From positions 1,279,368-1,343,367 of the forward strand of contig NZ_CP016617.1 of NCBI RefSeq assembly GCF_002741015.1: a stretch of 64,000 bases of DNA, written 5' to 3'. This stretch comes from Microvirga ossetica. Lineage in GTDB: Bacteria > Pseudomonadota > Alphaproteobacteria > Rhizobiales > Beijerinckiaceae. Numbering within the stretch: position 1 is the first letter of the stretch; the number at the start of each line of letters is the position of its first letter. The position numbers and the translations under genes were made by a program. Below are positions 1 to 7,758 of this stretch, piece by piece. A model generated the notes under the pieces. That model was not told where the DNA came from. It did not search any database and saw only the letters and a list, made by a program, of their open reading frames with translations.

Positions 1-863
1 CGGCCTTCGTCCACGTCAGCGCCTCAGCCGCACGACCGCGGCTGAGGATGACGAAGTCGTCGGCATACGAGACGACATGGGCTCGGAACGTTTCGCCGCA
101 TCCGGTCAACCGCCAATGCTTCAGGAACCGGTTCATGTAGATGTTGGCCAGCAGCGGGCTCGCGACGCCGCCCTGGGGCGTGCCTCGTGAACTGCTCTTG
201 CCACCACTCATGCGTCGGGTTCCGTCAGCATCCCGCTCTTCGATCGGTGCCTTCAGCCACAGCCTGATCAGCCGCAGCACGGAACCGTCTGCAACCCGCC
301 GCGCCACCGATTGAAGGAGCTCGCGGTGCGGGATCGTATCGAAGTAGCGGGACAGGTCAGCATCAACCACATCGGTGTAGCCCCGGCAGATCAGCCGGTG
401 CACTTCCTTGACCGCATCCACCGCCCCACGTGCAGGGCGATAGCCGTAGGCATTGTCCTCGAAGTCGGCCTCGAAGATCGGCTCCAGCACGAGCTTTGCG
501 GCGGTTTTGCACGACCCGATCCCGAACGGTGGGAATGCCGAGCGCTCGCTCGCCGCCATCCGGCTTCGGGATCGTCACCCGCCGCACCGGATCGGGCCGA
601 TACGTCTTCGAGACCAGTTCCTCGCGCACCCCCGCCAGCCAGGCCTCTAGGCCCTGCGCCTCGATCTGTTCGAAACTCATCCCGTCCACCCCTGAAGCAC
701 CCGCATTGGCGCGGGCCAGCCCGTAGGCGTGACGCAGGAGGTCGTCGCGACAGATCTTGTCGTAGAGCCCATAGAAGCGGAAGGCGGGCTGCGCCTTCGC
801 CTTGCAATAGAGCTTTCTCTGAAGGATCCGGATCTTCTCAGGTGTTGCTAGACTCATCGCCAA
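1..863 (-). pseudogene. ltrA: Group II intron reverse transcriptase/maturase, frameshifted and cut by window edge
   Basis: This is an intron-encoded protein of the LtrA type, which reverse-transcribes and helps splice its intron. The likely start is TTG at 863 or ATG at 857. The N-terminal part reads normally (RFYGLYDKI, then the RT0/RT1 motifs through GIPTVRDRVVQ). The frame then breaks at the run of four T at 505-508 of the plus strand. Removing one base restores the expected continuation (AAKLVLEPIFEADFEDNAYG, then YADDFVILSRG near the window edge). The YADD catalytic box is intact in the second frame. A genuine inactivating insertion or an assembly error would look the same. The gene continues past base 1. 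Confidence 0.85.
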
Positions 864-1348
864 TCACCCTCACCTCACCATCGTCGAAAGCGCACCAGAA
901 GTCAGGGTCCTTTGCTCCGCCAGCGTTACCCGGCCTCAGCGCTCGTATGACCCTGTCCGACTCCCGCCCTGGCCGGCGTCTTACAACACCGTTGAGGCCG
1001 CTACCCTCGCGTAGGACGGGTCTCCCCCGATTACCCGCATCACCCTTCCGACGTGCCGTGCCCACTACCCCGGCGGATCGAGCGGGTGCGTGTGTCGATT
1101 GCTTCCCCGCTCGCACGGCCTTCCCCAAATGGCAGGAGGGTCGGCATCCGCATTGTCACTTTCGAGGCCTGCTCAGGCTTCACTCACGTTACGGCCCACC
1201 GGATTGCTCAGCCGCCTTACAGCGACCTTTGTCACGAGGCTCCGGCCCGTCCGGTCGCCCGGCCGAACCGCTCGTCAGCTACCAGATCAATCGACAACTC
1301 TCTGGGTGGAATCTTCCTCCACTGGTGATCCGCGCCTTCGGGGCGCAC
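1..1348 (-). mobile_element. Group II intron, 5' part (3' end outside window)
   Basis: On the minus strand a typical bacterial group II intron 5' end (GTGCGCC) starts at 1348. It is followed by about 480 nt of structured non-coding RNA (domain I to the domain IV entrance) and then a reverse transcriptase frame. The stretch around 1150-1200 (GTGAGTGAAGCCTGAGCAGG on the minus strand) closely matches the second intron at 41.6 kb, so the two introns are related. Domains V and VI would lie left of base 1. The exact 5' splice site is inferred from the consensus only. Confidence 0.8.
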
Positions 1349-1462
1349 TGCCATTTCCAGACCTTCCGCTATGGTGCAGTCCGAGATGGCGTAGCCCCTT
1401 GAGTTGGACGAACGAAACTCATGAGGTCCAATCTGGGCCCACCCGTATGGTCGCTCTCAAAT
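1349..1462. other. Intergenic: exon flank of the group II intron
   Basis: Short stretch between the intron 5' end and the depolymerase terminator. It should contain the intron-binding sites next to 1348. No gene is visible. Confidence 0.5.
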
Positions 1463-1503
1463 CAAAGCCCGCCAGATCACAACGAGGATTGGCGGGCTCT
1501 TTG
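1463..1503 (-). terminator. Rho-independent terminator, probably bidirectional
   Basis: A strong stem AAAGCCCGCCA / TGGCGGGCTCTT encloses an 18-base loop and ends in A- or T-rich arms on both sides. It lies just after the stop codon of the minus-strand PHA depolymerase gene. Confidence 0.8.
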
Positions 1504-1506
1504 TGC

Positions 1507-2775
1507 TTACACGGGAGATGGAGCTTTCGGCTTTGGGTGCTCAAGGAAGAAGCGCATCATCTCGCGGCTGGCCTCGGGCCCGTGTGGCTCAGTGTAGGAA
1601 CCAGTCGCACTTCCACCAGACCAAGCATGACCCGCCCCGTGGAGCACCCAATGCTCAAGCATTGGGTGTCCGCTGTCATCGCACCCGACTGTACGGGTGT
1701 AGCCTACTCCCCCTGGAGACTGCCCGCGGCTGACCGTCGTGCGGAGATCCGAGCTCGCCTTCGACTGAGCAATGACCTGATCGCCATTGACGGGGTTAAC
1801 AGTCGTGTCGCGATCGCCATGGAACACGATGGTCGGCACGAGCTGATTGGTTCCACTATGATGAAGCGTTCCGCCCTGTCGCATGGCAGCGAACGCGGAC
1901 GGCATGTCACGAGCCGCCCCACACGCTAGCCCGGAGTGCACCCCAACCGCCGCATAGAGGTCTGGGTAAGCCGAGCCCATGATTGCCGCGGCGGCCCCGC
2001 CGGCTGAGAGCCCAGCGACATAGATCCGTCCTGGTTCGACCGAGAAGTCGCGCATGATCTGACGCGTGATGCCGGCGATCAGCGAGGGCTCGCCCCGATC
2101 CCGCTGCTGATCGCCTGCGTTGAACCAGTTCCAGCACTTGGACACGTTGGCCGACTGGGCCTGTGCCGGATAGGCAACCAGAAACGTCTGCTCCTCGGCC
2201 AATTCGTTCATCTGCGTCCCAGCGGCAAAATCGTCCGGCGACTGGGTGCAGCCGTGCAGCATCACCACGAGCGGCACAGGCTGACCCGAGTAGCTGCTTG
2301 GGATGTAGACCTTGTAGGCACGGCTTCCCGCCTCATTGGCAAAGGACTTCTCTTCAAACCGGGCTCCCTCCGGCAGCGGGGCCGGCGCGCGGGTCGGGTC
2401 AAGCCCGACCAATCCATCGAGACCAAGCGTGGAGCCGGATTGGCCCACACGGTCGAGGAAGCCGCGTAGCGCCTCCGGCACCTGCGGATGGGCCAAGCCT
2501 CCGGCAAGACTGTCAAACGCGTTAGAAGGAGGATGCGAGGAGTCGAATTTTGGCGGGGTCCACGCCCCTCCTCCGGAGGATGGGGGCACCATATTGATGA
2601 TCCGCGAGAAATGCCCCGGTGGGCGCTTGCTTGCATCTCCTGCGGCATCGCTCGGGGCGGTTGACGGATTGGCGCCCGGAAGTTCGCCCCGAAGGACCGC
2701 CATGGCTTCGGCGAGCCGGCCTTCGCGGGTGAGGCGGGTTGCCTCGAGCATATCGATATTCGCTTTTGCGTTCAT
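1507..2775 (-). CDS. Poly(3-hydroxyalkanoate) depolymerase / PHB depolymerase family esterase
   Basis: An alpha/beta-hydrolase of the PHB depolymerase (LpqC-like) family that hydrolyses short-chain polyhydroxyalkanoate or other esters. Visible features are the family N-terminus (MLEATRLTREGRLAEAM), the oxyanion-loop region PLVVMLHGCTQSPDDF, the nucleophile elbow GLSAGGA with the catalytic Ser, FHGDRDTTVNP with the likely Asp, and GAGHAWSGG with the catalytic His. Residues 50-110 are a low-complexity Pro/Gly/Ser linker. The start was set at 2775 because AGGA lies 8 nt upstream; an in-frame ATG at 2799 has no ribosome site. No signal peptide is seen, so an intracellular role is likely. The RHH regulator at 2872 lies directly upstream on the same strand and may be co-transcribed. 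Confidence 0.85.
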   Translation of the reverse strand: MNAKANIDMLEATRLTREGRLAEAMAVLRGELPGANPSTAPSDAAGDASKRPPGHFSRIINMVPPSSGGGAWTPPKFDSSHPPSNAFDSLAGGLAHPQVPEALRGFLDRVGQSGSTLGLDGLVGLDPTRAPAPLPEGARFEEKSFANEAGSRAYKVYIPSSYSGQPVPLVVMLHGCTQSPDDFAAGTQMNELAEEQTFLVAYPAQAQSANVSKCWNWFNAGDQQRDRGEPSLIAGITRQIMRDFSVEPGRIYVAGLSAGGAAAAIMGSAYPDLYAAVGVHSGLACGAARDMPSAFAAMRQGGTLHHSGTNQLVPTIVFHGDRDTTVNPVNGDQVIAQSKASSDLRTTVSRGQSPGGVGYTRTVGCDDSGHPMLEHWVLHGAGHAWSGGSATGSYTEPHGPEASREMMRFFLEHPKPKAPSPV

Positions 2776-2871
2776 GGTTTCGGTCCTGTGGTTGGGCAAA
2801 GCGGGGCCTGCCCCTTCCGTCGGGAAGGGTTGGGCAGGTTCGAAAGTCGGGGAGACGGAGCTACCCGGTGG

Positions 2872-3291
2872 TCAGCGCATGCGGTCCTTCAGCGCCTCTT
2901 TCACGGCCGGACTGGCGTGCAAGGCGCCAAGGACGTGAAGGGAGGCAATCGTCTGCCGCGCCAGCTCGGGCGTGACATCGTTGGCGATGCTGGCAAGACC
3001 CAGAACCTGGATGTGCAGCATTTCTCCGGCTGCCTGCACGGCCTCGAGGTCCTGGCGACCGTAGTGGCGCAGGCCGAGGTCGAGCTGGTGCCGGTCCACT
3101 GATTTCTTGACGGCGTCGGTATGACGATCAAGCTGGTTTCGAATAGCGGTCCGGATGAAGTCGGTCCGGTTGGAGTAGAAACCCTCCTGCACGAGCAGAT
3201 CGATGTGGCCAAGGTCGACATAGCCCAGGTTGATCGTAATCTTCTCGCTATCGGAAGCCTTAGGTCGAAGTTCGTGCACGTTGGCCGCCAT
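2872..3291 (-). CDS. CopG-type ribbon-helix-helix regulator
   Basis: A 139-aa protein with a ribbon-helix-helix pattern near residues 17-55 (KITINLGYVDLGHIDLLVQE, then FYSNRTDFIRTAIRNQL), as in CopG/NikR-like DNA-binding dimers. The C-terminal half is helical (EAVQAAGEMLHIQVLG) and could be an effector or oligomerisation part. It sits 97 nt upstream of the PHA depolymerase gene on the same strand, so it probably controls that gene and itself. An 18-bp palindrome lies 16 bp before its start. The family assignment rests on the fold pattern; the ligand and the exact targets are unknown. Confidence 0.75.
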   Translation of the reverse strand: MAANVHELRPKASDSEKITINLGYVDLGHIDLLVQEGFYSNRTDFIRTAIRNQLDRHTDAVKKSVDRHQLDLGLRHYGRQDLEAVQAAGEMLHIQVLGLASIANDVTPELARQTIASLHVLGALHASPAVKEALKDRMR

Positions 3292-3306
3292 AGCCGCCCT
3301 CTTTTC

Positions 3307-3324
3307 ACCATCTATATGGATGGT
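3307..3324. promoter_or_regulatory. Palindromic operator-like site upstream of the RHH gene
   Basis: ACCATCTATATGGATGGT reads almost the same on both strands (16 of 18 positions). A further half-site (TCTGGATGG) follows at 3326-3334. Its place just before the RHH start fits autoregulation by that protein; the binding itself is inferred. Confidence 0.55.
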
Positions 3325-3548
3325 ATCTGGATGGCGGGCGTCGCAAGTTCAAGACCCAGTATCGTCTTTCCCTGATTTCAGCCTGCTGCTTCGCGTCTAT
3401 GTCACAGGACAGCTATCCGGATTGGGAGCACGGGCCTCAAAGGAGCCCGGAGACCAGTCTCGGGGTTAATGTGGAAAGGCCTGGAAACGTCCCTTCACAC
3501 AGCAAGAACCTGCCGACCTGATACCCTTCTGGACCTCAACGGTGCCCC

Positions 3549-4583
3549 ATGAACGAACACGGCGAAGATTGGCGCTCCAAGCTCGAAGAGGAGGCCGCTC
3601 CCGGTGTGCAACCGGACGATCTCAACCGCGCCCATGAGCCCGGTCGGGGACGGGAGGCGAATACCCCCGGGGAGATCCCGGCCCGCGGGTGGAAGGACAT
3701 TCTCTGGCGTGTGCTCTGGGGGATCTCGGAAGATCGTATCCTGTCGACCTCGGGCGGGGTTGCTTTCTTTGCCCTGCTGGCGGTCTTCCCGGCGATTGCC
3801 ACCATCGTGTCACTCTACGGGCTCTTTGCCGACACCAGCACGATCAGGGGCCACCTGTCCCTACTGGCGGGCATTTTGCCCGGCGGGGTGCTGGAGCTCA
3901 TCGGGGAGCAGATCTCCCTGATCGCCACCCAGGGCAATGATACGCTCAGCGTCGCCTTCATTATCGGCTTTCTAGTGGCACTCTGGAGCGCGAACTCGGG
4001 GGTTGCGGCCCTTTTCGATGCCCTCAACGTGGTCTACGGCGAGAAGGAGAAGCGGAGCCTGTTGCGCTTTTACGCGACCACATTCCTGCTCACCCTGGGC
4101 ATGATCGGCTTCATCATCCTGGCCATCAGTGTGGTGGTGGTCGCACCTGTCGCTCTCACCTTTGTAGGCTTCGTGACGCCGGCCGAACGGCTCCTGGCCA
4201 TCCTGCGCTGGCCGCTTCTTCTCGCGGTGGTGGGCGTGTGGCTGGCCGTCATCTATCGCTACGGCCCGAGCCGCCGTGATCCGAAGTGGCGCTGGGTGAC
4301 CTGGGGCAGTGTCACGGCGGCCGTGCTCTGGCTCGCCGCTTCGATGCTGTTTTCCTGGTACGTGGCCAACTTCGACAGCTATAACAAGACCTACGGTTCG
4401 CTGGGTGCCGGCGTTGGCTTCATGGTGTGGATCTGGCTGTCGGTGGTGATCGTCCTGCTTGGGGCCGACCTCAATGCCGAGATGGAGCACCAGACGGCTC
4501 GCGACAGCACTGAAGGGACGCCGAGGCCGCTAGGTACCCGCGGCGCCAACATGGCGGATCATGTTGGTGCGTCGCACGTCTGA
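3549..4583 (+). CDS. YihY/virulence factor BrkB family inner membrane protein
   Basis: A 344-aa polytopic membrane protein of the YihY/BrkB family, whose transport or structural role is still poorly defined. A charged cytoplasmic N-terminus of about 55 residues precedes the family motif STSGGVAFFALLAVFPAIA. About six hydrophobic segments follow, with LWSANSGVAALFDALNVVYG and YGSLGAGVGFMVWIWLSVVI as characteristic blocks. The length is somewhat above that of minimal family members because of the hydrophilic ends. It is transcribed away from the CopG/PHA pair. A hairpin (CGGGCCTC/GGAGCCCG, 3431-3452) lies in its leader. Confidence 0.85.
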   Translation: MNEHGEDWRSKLEEEAAPGVQPDDLNRAHEPGRGREANTPGEIPARGWKDILWRVLWGISEDRILSTSGGVAFFALLAVFPAIATIVSLYGLFADTSTIRGHLSLLAGILPGGVLELIGEQISLIATQGNDTLSVAFIIGFLVALWSANSGVAALFDALNVVYGEKEKRSLLRFYATTFLLTLGMIGFIILAISVVVVAPVALTFVGFVTPAERLLAILRWPLLLAVVGVWLAVIYRYGPSRRDPKWRWVTWGSVTAAVLWLAASMLFSWYVANFDSYNKTYGSLGAGVGFMVWIWLSVVIVLLGADLNAEMEHQTARDSTEGTPRPLGTRGANMADHVGASHV

Positions 4584-4679
4584 CGCGGGAGGAAACGCCG
4601 TTGCCAGAGACGCCCCCAAGCCGTTGCCGCGCCCCTGGTCAAGACGCCTGATAAAGCCAGAGCTTGTGCTGAACAAACC

Positions 4680-5749
4680 CTAAGCAGCGATTCGGTGGTT
4701 GGCCAACGGATGGCGACTTCGCTCGCAATTGAGCATCGCGACCGCCTCGTGGATGGCATCATCGAGGGTCTCTGGACCCGCGAAAGTCTGGTGAGCAAGA
4801 TGATGCTGCTTCAGATCGCGCCAGAGCTCTTCGATGGCGTTGAGTTCGGGAGCGTACTTTGGCAGCCATTCGACCGTGAGCCAGGGCGCCCGCTCGGCGA
4901 GGGCGGCGCGCGTCGCCTTGCTGGTGTGGATCGGGCCATTATCGAGGACGAGCACGATCGGCTTCGTCGCACGAGCGGACGTTGGGCCATACTGCGTGTC
5001 GATCTGGTCCAGCAGCGCGATGAAATCGGCACTGCGCTTGCTCCGGCTGGTGCGCACGATCAGGTCCCGCGGGGCCCAGTCGAGCAGACCGAGCATCGCC
5101 ACCTTGGCGGCTTGGCCGGGCGCTGGAATGCGCAGATCCGCGCCCTTCTTGGCCCAAGCATGGGCGAGATAGGGGTGGGTGAGCGCTTCGGATTCATCCC
5201 CGAACAAGAGCACGATATCGCCCGCCTCGGCCTGCGCCTTCAGGAGCTTGCGGCGCAGGCCAGCGCGGTCCACGGCGTCTGCATCCTGGCGGCCCTTCAG
5301 GGTATGGCGCGGCCGGCGCCAGCGGAAATCCCCTTTTGGCGCAACACGACCGAGAGCCGTGAGCGCGAGATGCGCACGCCGGAGCGCTTCTCGATCTCGT
5401 CGGCCAGCCGCGGCAAGGTCCAATTGGGGCGATTTGCGACCGATCCCGCCAGAACCGCCTCGGCCACCGCGAGCGCCCGCTCGGCCTTGACCGGTGCCGG
5501 TCCCGGGGCAACGGATCGCCGCAGCGCGTCGACCCCACCCGTCATGAAAGCGCTGCGCCAGAGCCGCACGGTATCCTCGCGCACGCCGAAGGCCTCGGCG
5601 ATCCGCGGGCTCGTCCAGCCCGCCAGGGTCAGCAGGAGCGCCCGCGCCCGATCCGCCTCGCCCCGATCGCGCGAGTGGCTGAGAGCCATGAGCTCACGCC
5701 GCTGCGCGGCGCTTGCGACAACAGGGGATTTGCCCGCCATGATCCGCAT
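4680..5749 (-). CDS. IS630-family transposase (two frames, likely programmed frameshift)
   Basis: Two overlapping minus-strand frames form one transposase. The first (5749-5297) carries the N-terminal helix-turn-helix (WTSPRIAEAFGVREDTVRLW). The second (5423-4680) carries the DDE core: LLFGDESEAL, VLVLDNGPIHTS and YAPELNAIEELWRDLK. The switch falls near 5325-5340 at a minus-strand CCAAAAGGGGA slippery run, as expected for IS630 elements that make full-length enzyme by frameshifting. Read this way the protein is full length. I could not identify convincing terminal inverted repeats, so the element borders (roughly 4640-5800) are not fixed. Confidence 0.85.
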
Positions 5750-6058
5750 CCCGAACCAAACTATGAGATGGAATCACAGACAGCATCCGTTGGCCACCCC
5801 GCTGAAACCTGCTTAGCACGCAAGTTCCAAGGAGTTTGGAGAACGGAACGTTATGGAGTGCAGCGTCACCGAATCTTCCGCTGCGGGTCAAACTGAGTAG
5901 TAGCGGATGTCGGTGCGAAGGTCCGCTCATCCCAGTAGTGCGGAAGTACGGCTAAGGTCAGCCTCGTGCAGCTTCTGGACCTTTGAAGCGATAAGCATGG
6001 TATGGAGGAGGCAGAGTGACTGCAGTCGACTGGCCATGTTCCGGGACTTAGCCAAGTG
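5750..6058. repeat. Intergenic; contains one copy of a short dispersed repeat
   Basis: No gene is visible. Bases about 5876-5926 (CTTCCGCTGCGGGTCAA, then GAAGGTCCGCTC) resemble stretches at 14256-14310 and 51326-51370. The three copies share a GGGTCAA block and a (G/A)A(A/T)GGTCCGCTC-like block separated by 25-35 nt, and look like a degenerate intergenic repeat. Confidence 0.45.
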
Positions 6059-6964
6059 ATGACGCAAGTCACGGTTTTCGGCGGATCGGGCTTTATCGGT
6101 CGGCATCTGGTCGAGCATCTCGCCAGGGCGGGAGCATCCGTACGGGTCGCGACGCGTCATCCTTCCCCAACAGGAGAGCCTCCAAGGTTGGCACGGATCC
6201 AACAGGTCGAGGCCGACATTCTCGATGATGTAGCTGTTCAGGCTGCGGTCCACGGGGCTGACACGGTCATCAATCTGGTCGGCATTCTCTCGCCGGCGCA
6301 ACGGCACACCTTCACGGCCATCCATGAAGACGGGGCTCGCCGGGTGGCCGCCAGCGCCAAGCACTTGGGTGTCAGGCACCTCGTTCATGTGTCGGCGCTT
6401 GGGGCCAGCCGCACCGCACCAGCGCTAGCGGACCGCTCCAAGGCAGCCGGCGAAGAGGCGGTGCGCGCCGCGTTCCCCGAGGCGGCAATCGTTCGGCCCA
6501 GCCTGGTCTTCGGGTCAGACGACCACTTCTTCAACGGCTTTGCCGCACGGGCGCGACGGCTGCCGGCCTTGCCGCTGATTGGCGGGGGCCAAACCAGGTT
6601 TCAGCCCGTTTATGTCGAAGATGTCGTGGCGGGCTTCGCGGCCATTCTGGCGAACCCGGCGAGCCGAGGGAAGATCTATGAGTTCGGAGGTCCCCGGATC
6701 TATACCTTCAAAGAGCTGCTTGAGTTTGTCTGTGCCACGATCAGGGCCCGACCGTTGCTGGTGCCCGTGCCGTTCTGGGCGGCTGAGCTGCTCAGCGGGC
6801 TGCTGCAAGTGTTTCCCGGTGCACCGCTCACCCACGATCAGGTCCGGCTGCTGAGAACGGACAAGGTGGTCAGCGGCTCCGAGCCAACATTGGGCGATGT
6901 GGGGATTGAACCAAAAGCACTCGAGACCATCGTGCCTGAGTATCTCTCGGCCTACCGAAGGTAG
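6059..6964 (+). CDS. NAD(P)-binding epimerase-like protein, complex I NDUFA9 subunit family
   Basis: An atypical short-chain dehydrogenase/epimerase of about 301 aa. The nucleotide-binding motif VTVFGGSGFIGRHLVEHL is at the N-terminus, followed by DTVINLVGIL, HLVHVSALGA, and AIVRPSLVFGSDDHFFN in the position of the active-site region. The usual YxxxK pair is replaced by SKAAGEEAVR, as in NDUFA9-like and NmrA-like members that bind NAD(P) without clear dehydrogenase activity. The start at ATG 6059 was chosen over GTG 6056; no strong ribosome site is visible for either. It is monocistronic here, between an IS630 and the ABC1-kinase pair. Confidence 0.8.
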   Translation: MTQVTVFGGSGFIGRHLVEHLARAGASVRVATRHPSPTGEPPRLARIQQVEADILDDVAVQAAVHGADTVINLVGILSPAQRHTFTAIHEDGARRVAASAKHLGVRHLVHVSALGASRTAPALADRSKAAGEEAVRAAFPEAAIVRPSLVFGSDDHFFNGFAARARRLPALPLIGGGQTRFQPVYVEDVVAGFAAILANPASRGKIYEFGGPRIYTFKELLEFVCATIRARPLLVPVPFWAAELLSGLLQVFPGAPLTHDQVRLLRTDKVVSGSEPTLGDVGIEPKALETIVPEYLSAYRR

Positions 6965-7111
6965 AAAGGGGCCGACGCCTGCGCTCCGGCTATGGCAGAC
7001 CCTGACGAATACGTACATCGCGGCTGACGAGTACGCTGGAGTGCCGTTCTGGCTGTCATAGGGACACGATTCGCGGTAAGCTGTTGGCGATGAGAAGTCA
7101 TGGAGCAGTCT

Positions 7112-7747
7112 ATGCCGGAGCCCACCACATCTTCGGGGCAGGTGTCATCCTCCCTGCCGGACGACGATCTCGCAATCAGGCAGCGGGTTCGAGACCTGAC
7201 CAGCCAGGTTCTCGAGCAGGGCCGGGTGGACACCGGGGCCGTCGCAGACATCGTTCGAGCAGTGACTGGTCAAAGGGATGCCCCACCTCACGCGAGCGAT
7301 GCCGAGGCCCGGGAGGTGTTTGCCGACGCCGTGCGGGAGCTTGACGAGGCACTGCTGAACTCGGCGAACGCGACGCACGCCACGCTCCAGCAACTCGCTG
7401 CGCGGGGGAAAGACTTCACCACCAACGATCTGAAGGAAGCACTGGCCAGTCTGAGGAAACTTGAAGAAGATTATGTGGCGGCCGCGGACTGCATTGCCGA
7501 GGCGATGAGTGGCAATCTGCGCCGCGAGATGACAGAGCTTGCAGGTCACGCTCAAGCGGTCGGCGCGGAGGCGAGCGCCCGAGCCGCGGGCATCATGGGG
7601 GAATTTGCCGGCCGCATGGGGGAAAGCGCGACCTCCGGTCTGCAAACGGTGCGCGGCACGAGCATCCGCATGGCGTTGCTCGCCAGTGGCGTGCTGGCCG
7701 GTGTCGCCGACGCGCTGCGCGATCGCGCAGAGACGCGAAAGGGGTAA
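7112..7747 (+). CDS. Helical protein of unknown function next to ABC1 kinase gene
   Basis: About 211 aa, Ala/Glu-rich and mostly helical, with no known catalytic motif. Residues 40-150 look like an amphipathic helical bundle (ARELDEALLNSAN-type spacing). The C-terminal third (AGIMGEFAGRMGESATSGLQ) is Ala/Gly-rich and ends in a short hydrophobic helix (IRMALLASGVLAGVADAL), which suggests membrane association. Start 7112 is preferred because GGAG lies 6 nt upstream; ATG 7100 is also possible. It ends 11 nt before the ABC1-kinase start, so the two are almost certainly co-transcribed. It may belong to a DUF6781-like family; I am not certain. Confidence 0.7.
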   Translation: MPEPTTSSGQVSSSLPDDDLAIRQRVRDLTSQVLEQGRVDTGAVADIVRAVTGQRDAPPHASDAEAREVFADAVRELDEALLNSANATHATLQQLAARGKDFTTNDLKEALASLRKLEEDYVAAADCIAEAMSGNLRREMTELAGHAQAVGAEASARAAGIMGEFAGRMGESATSGLQTVRGTSIRMALLASGVLAGVADALRDRAETRKG

Positions 7748-7758
7748 TAGGTTAGTCC

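Noticed and set aside
311..1929. Long plus-strand frames over the first intron and depolymerase
   Set aside because: They are opposite to a clear minus-strand reverse transcriptase, intron RNA and depolymerase, and show no motifs.
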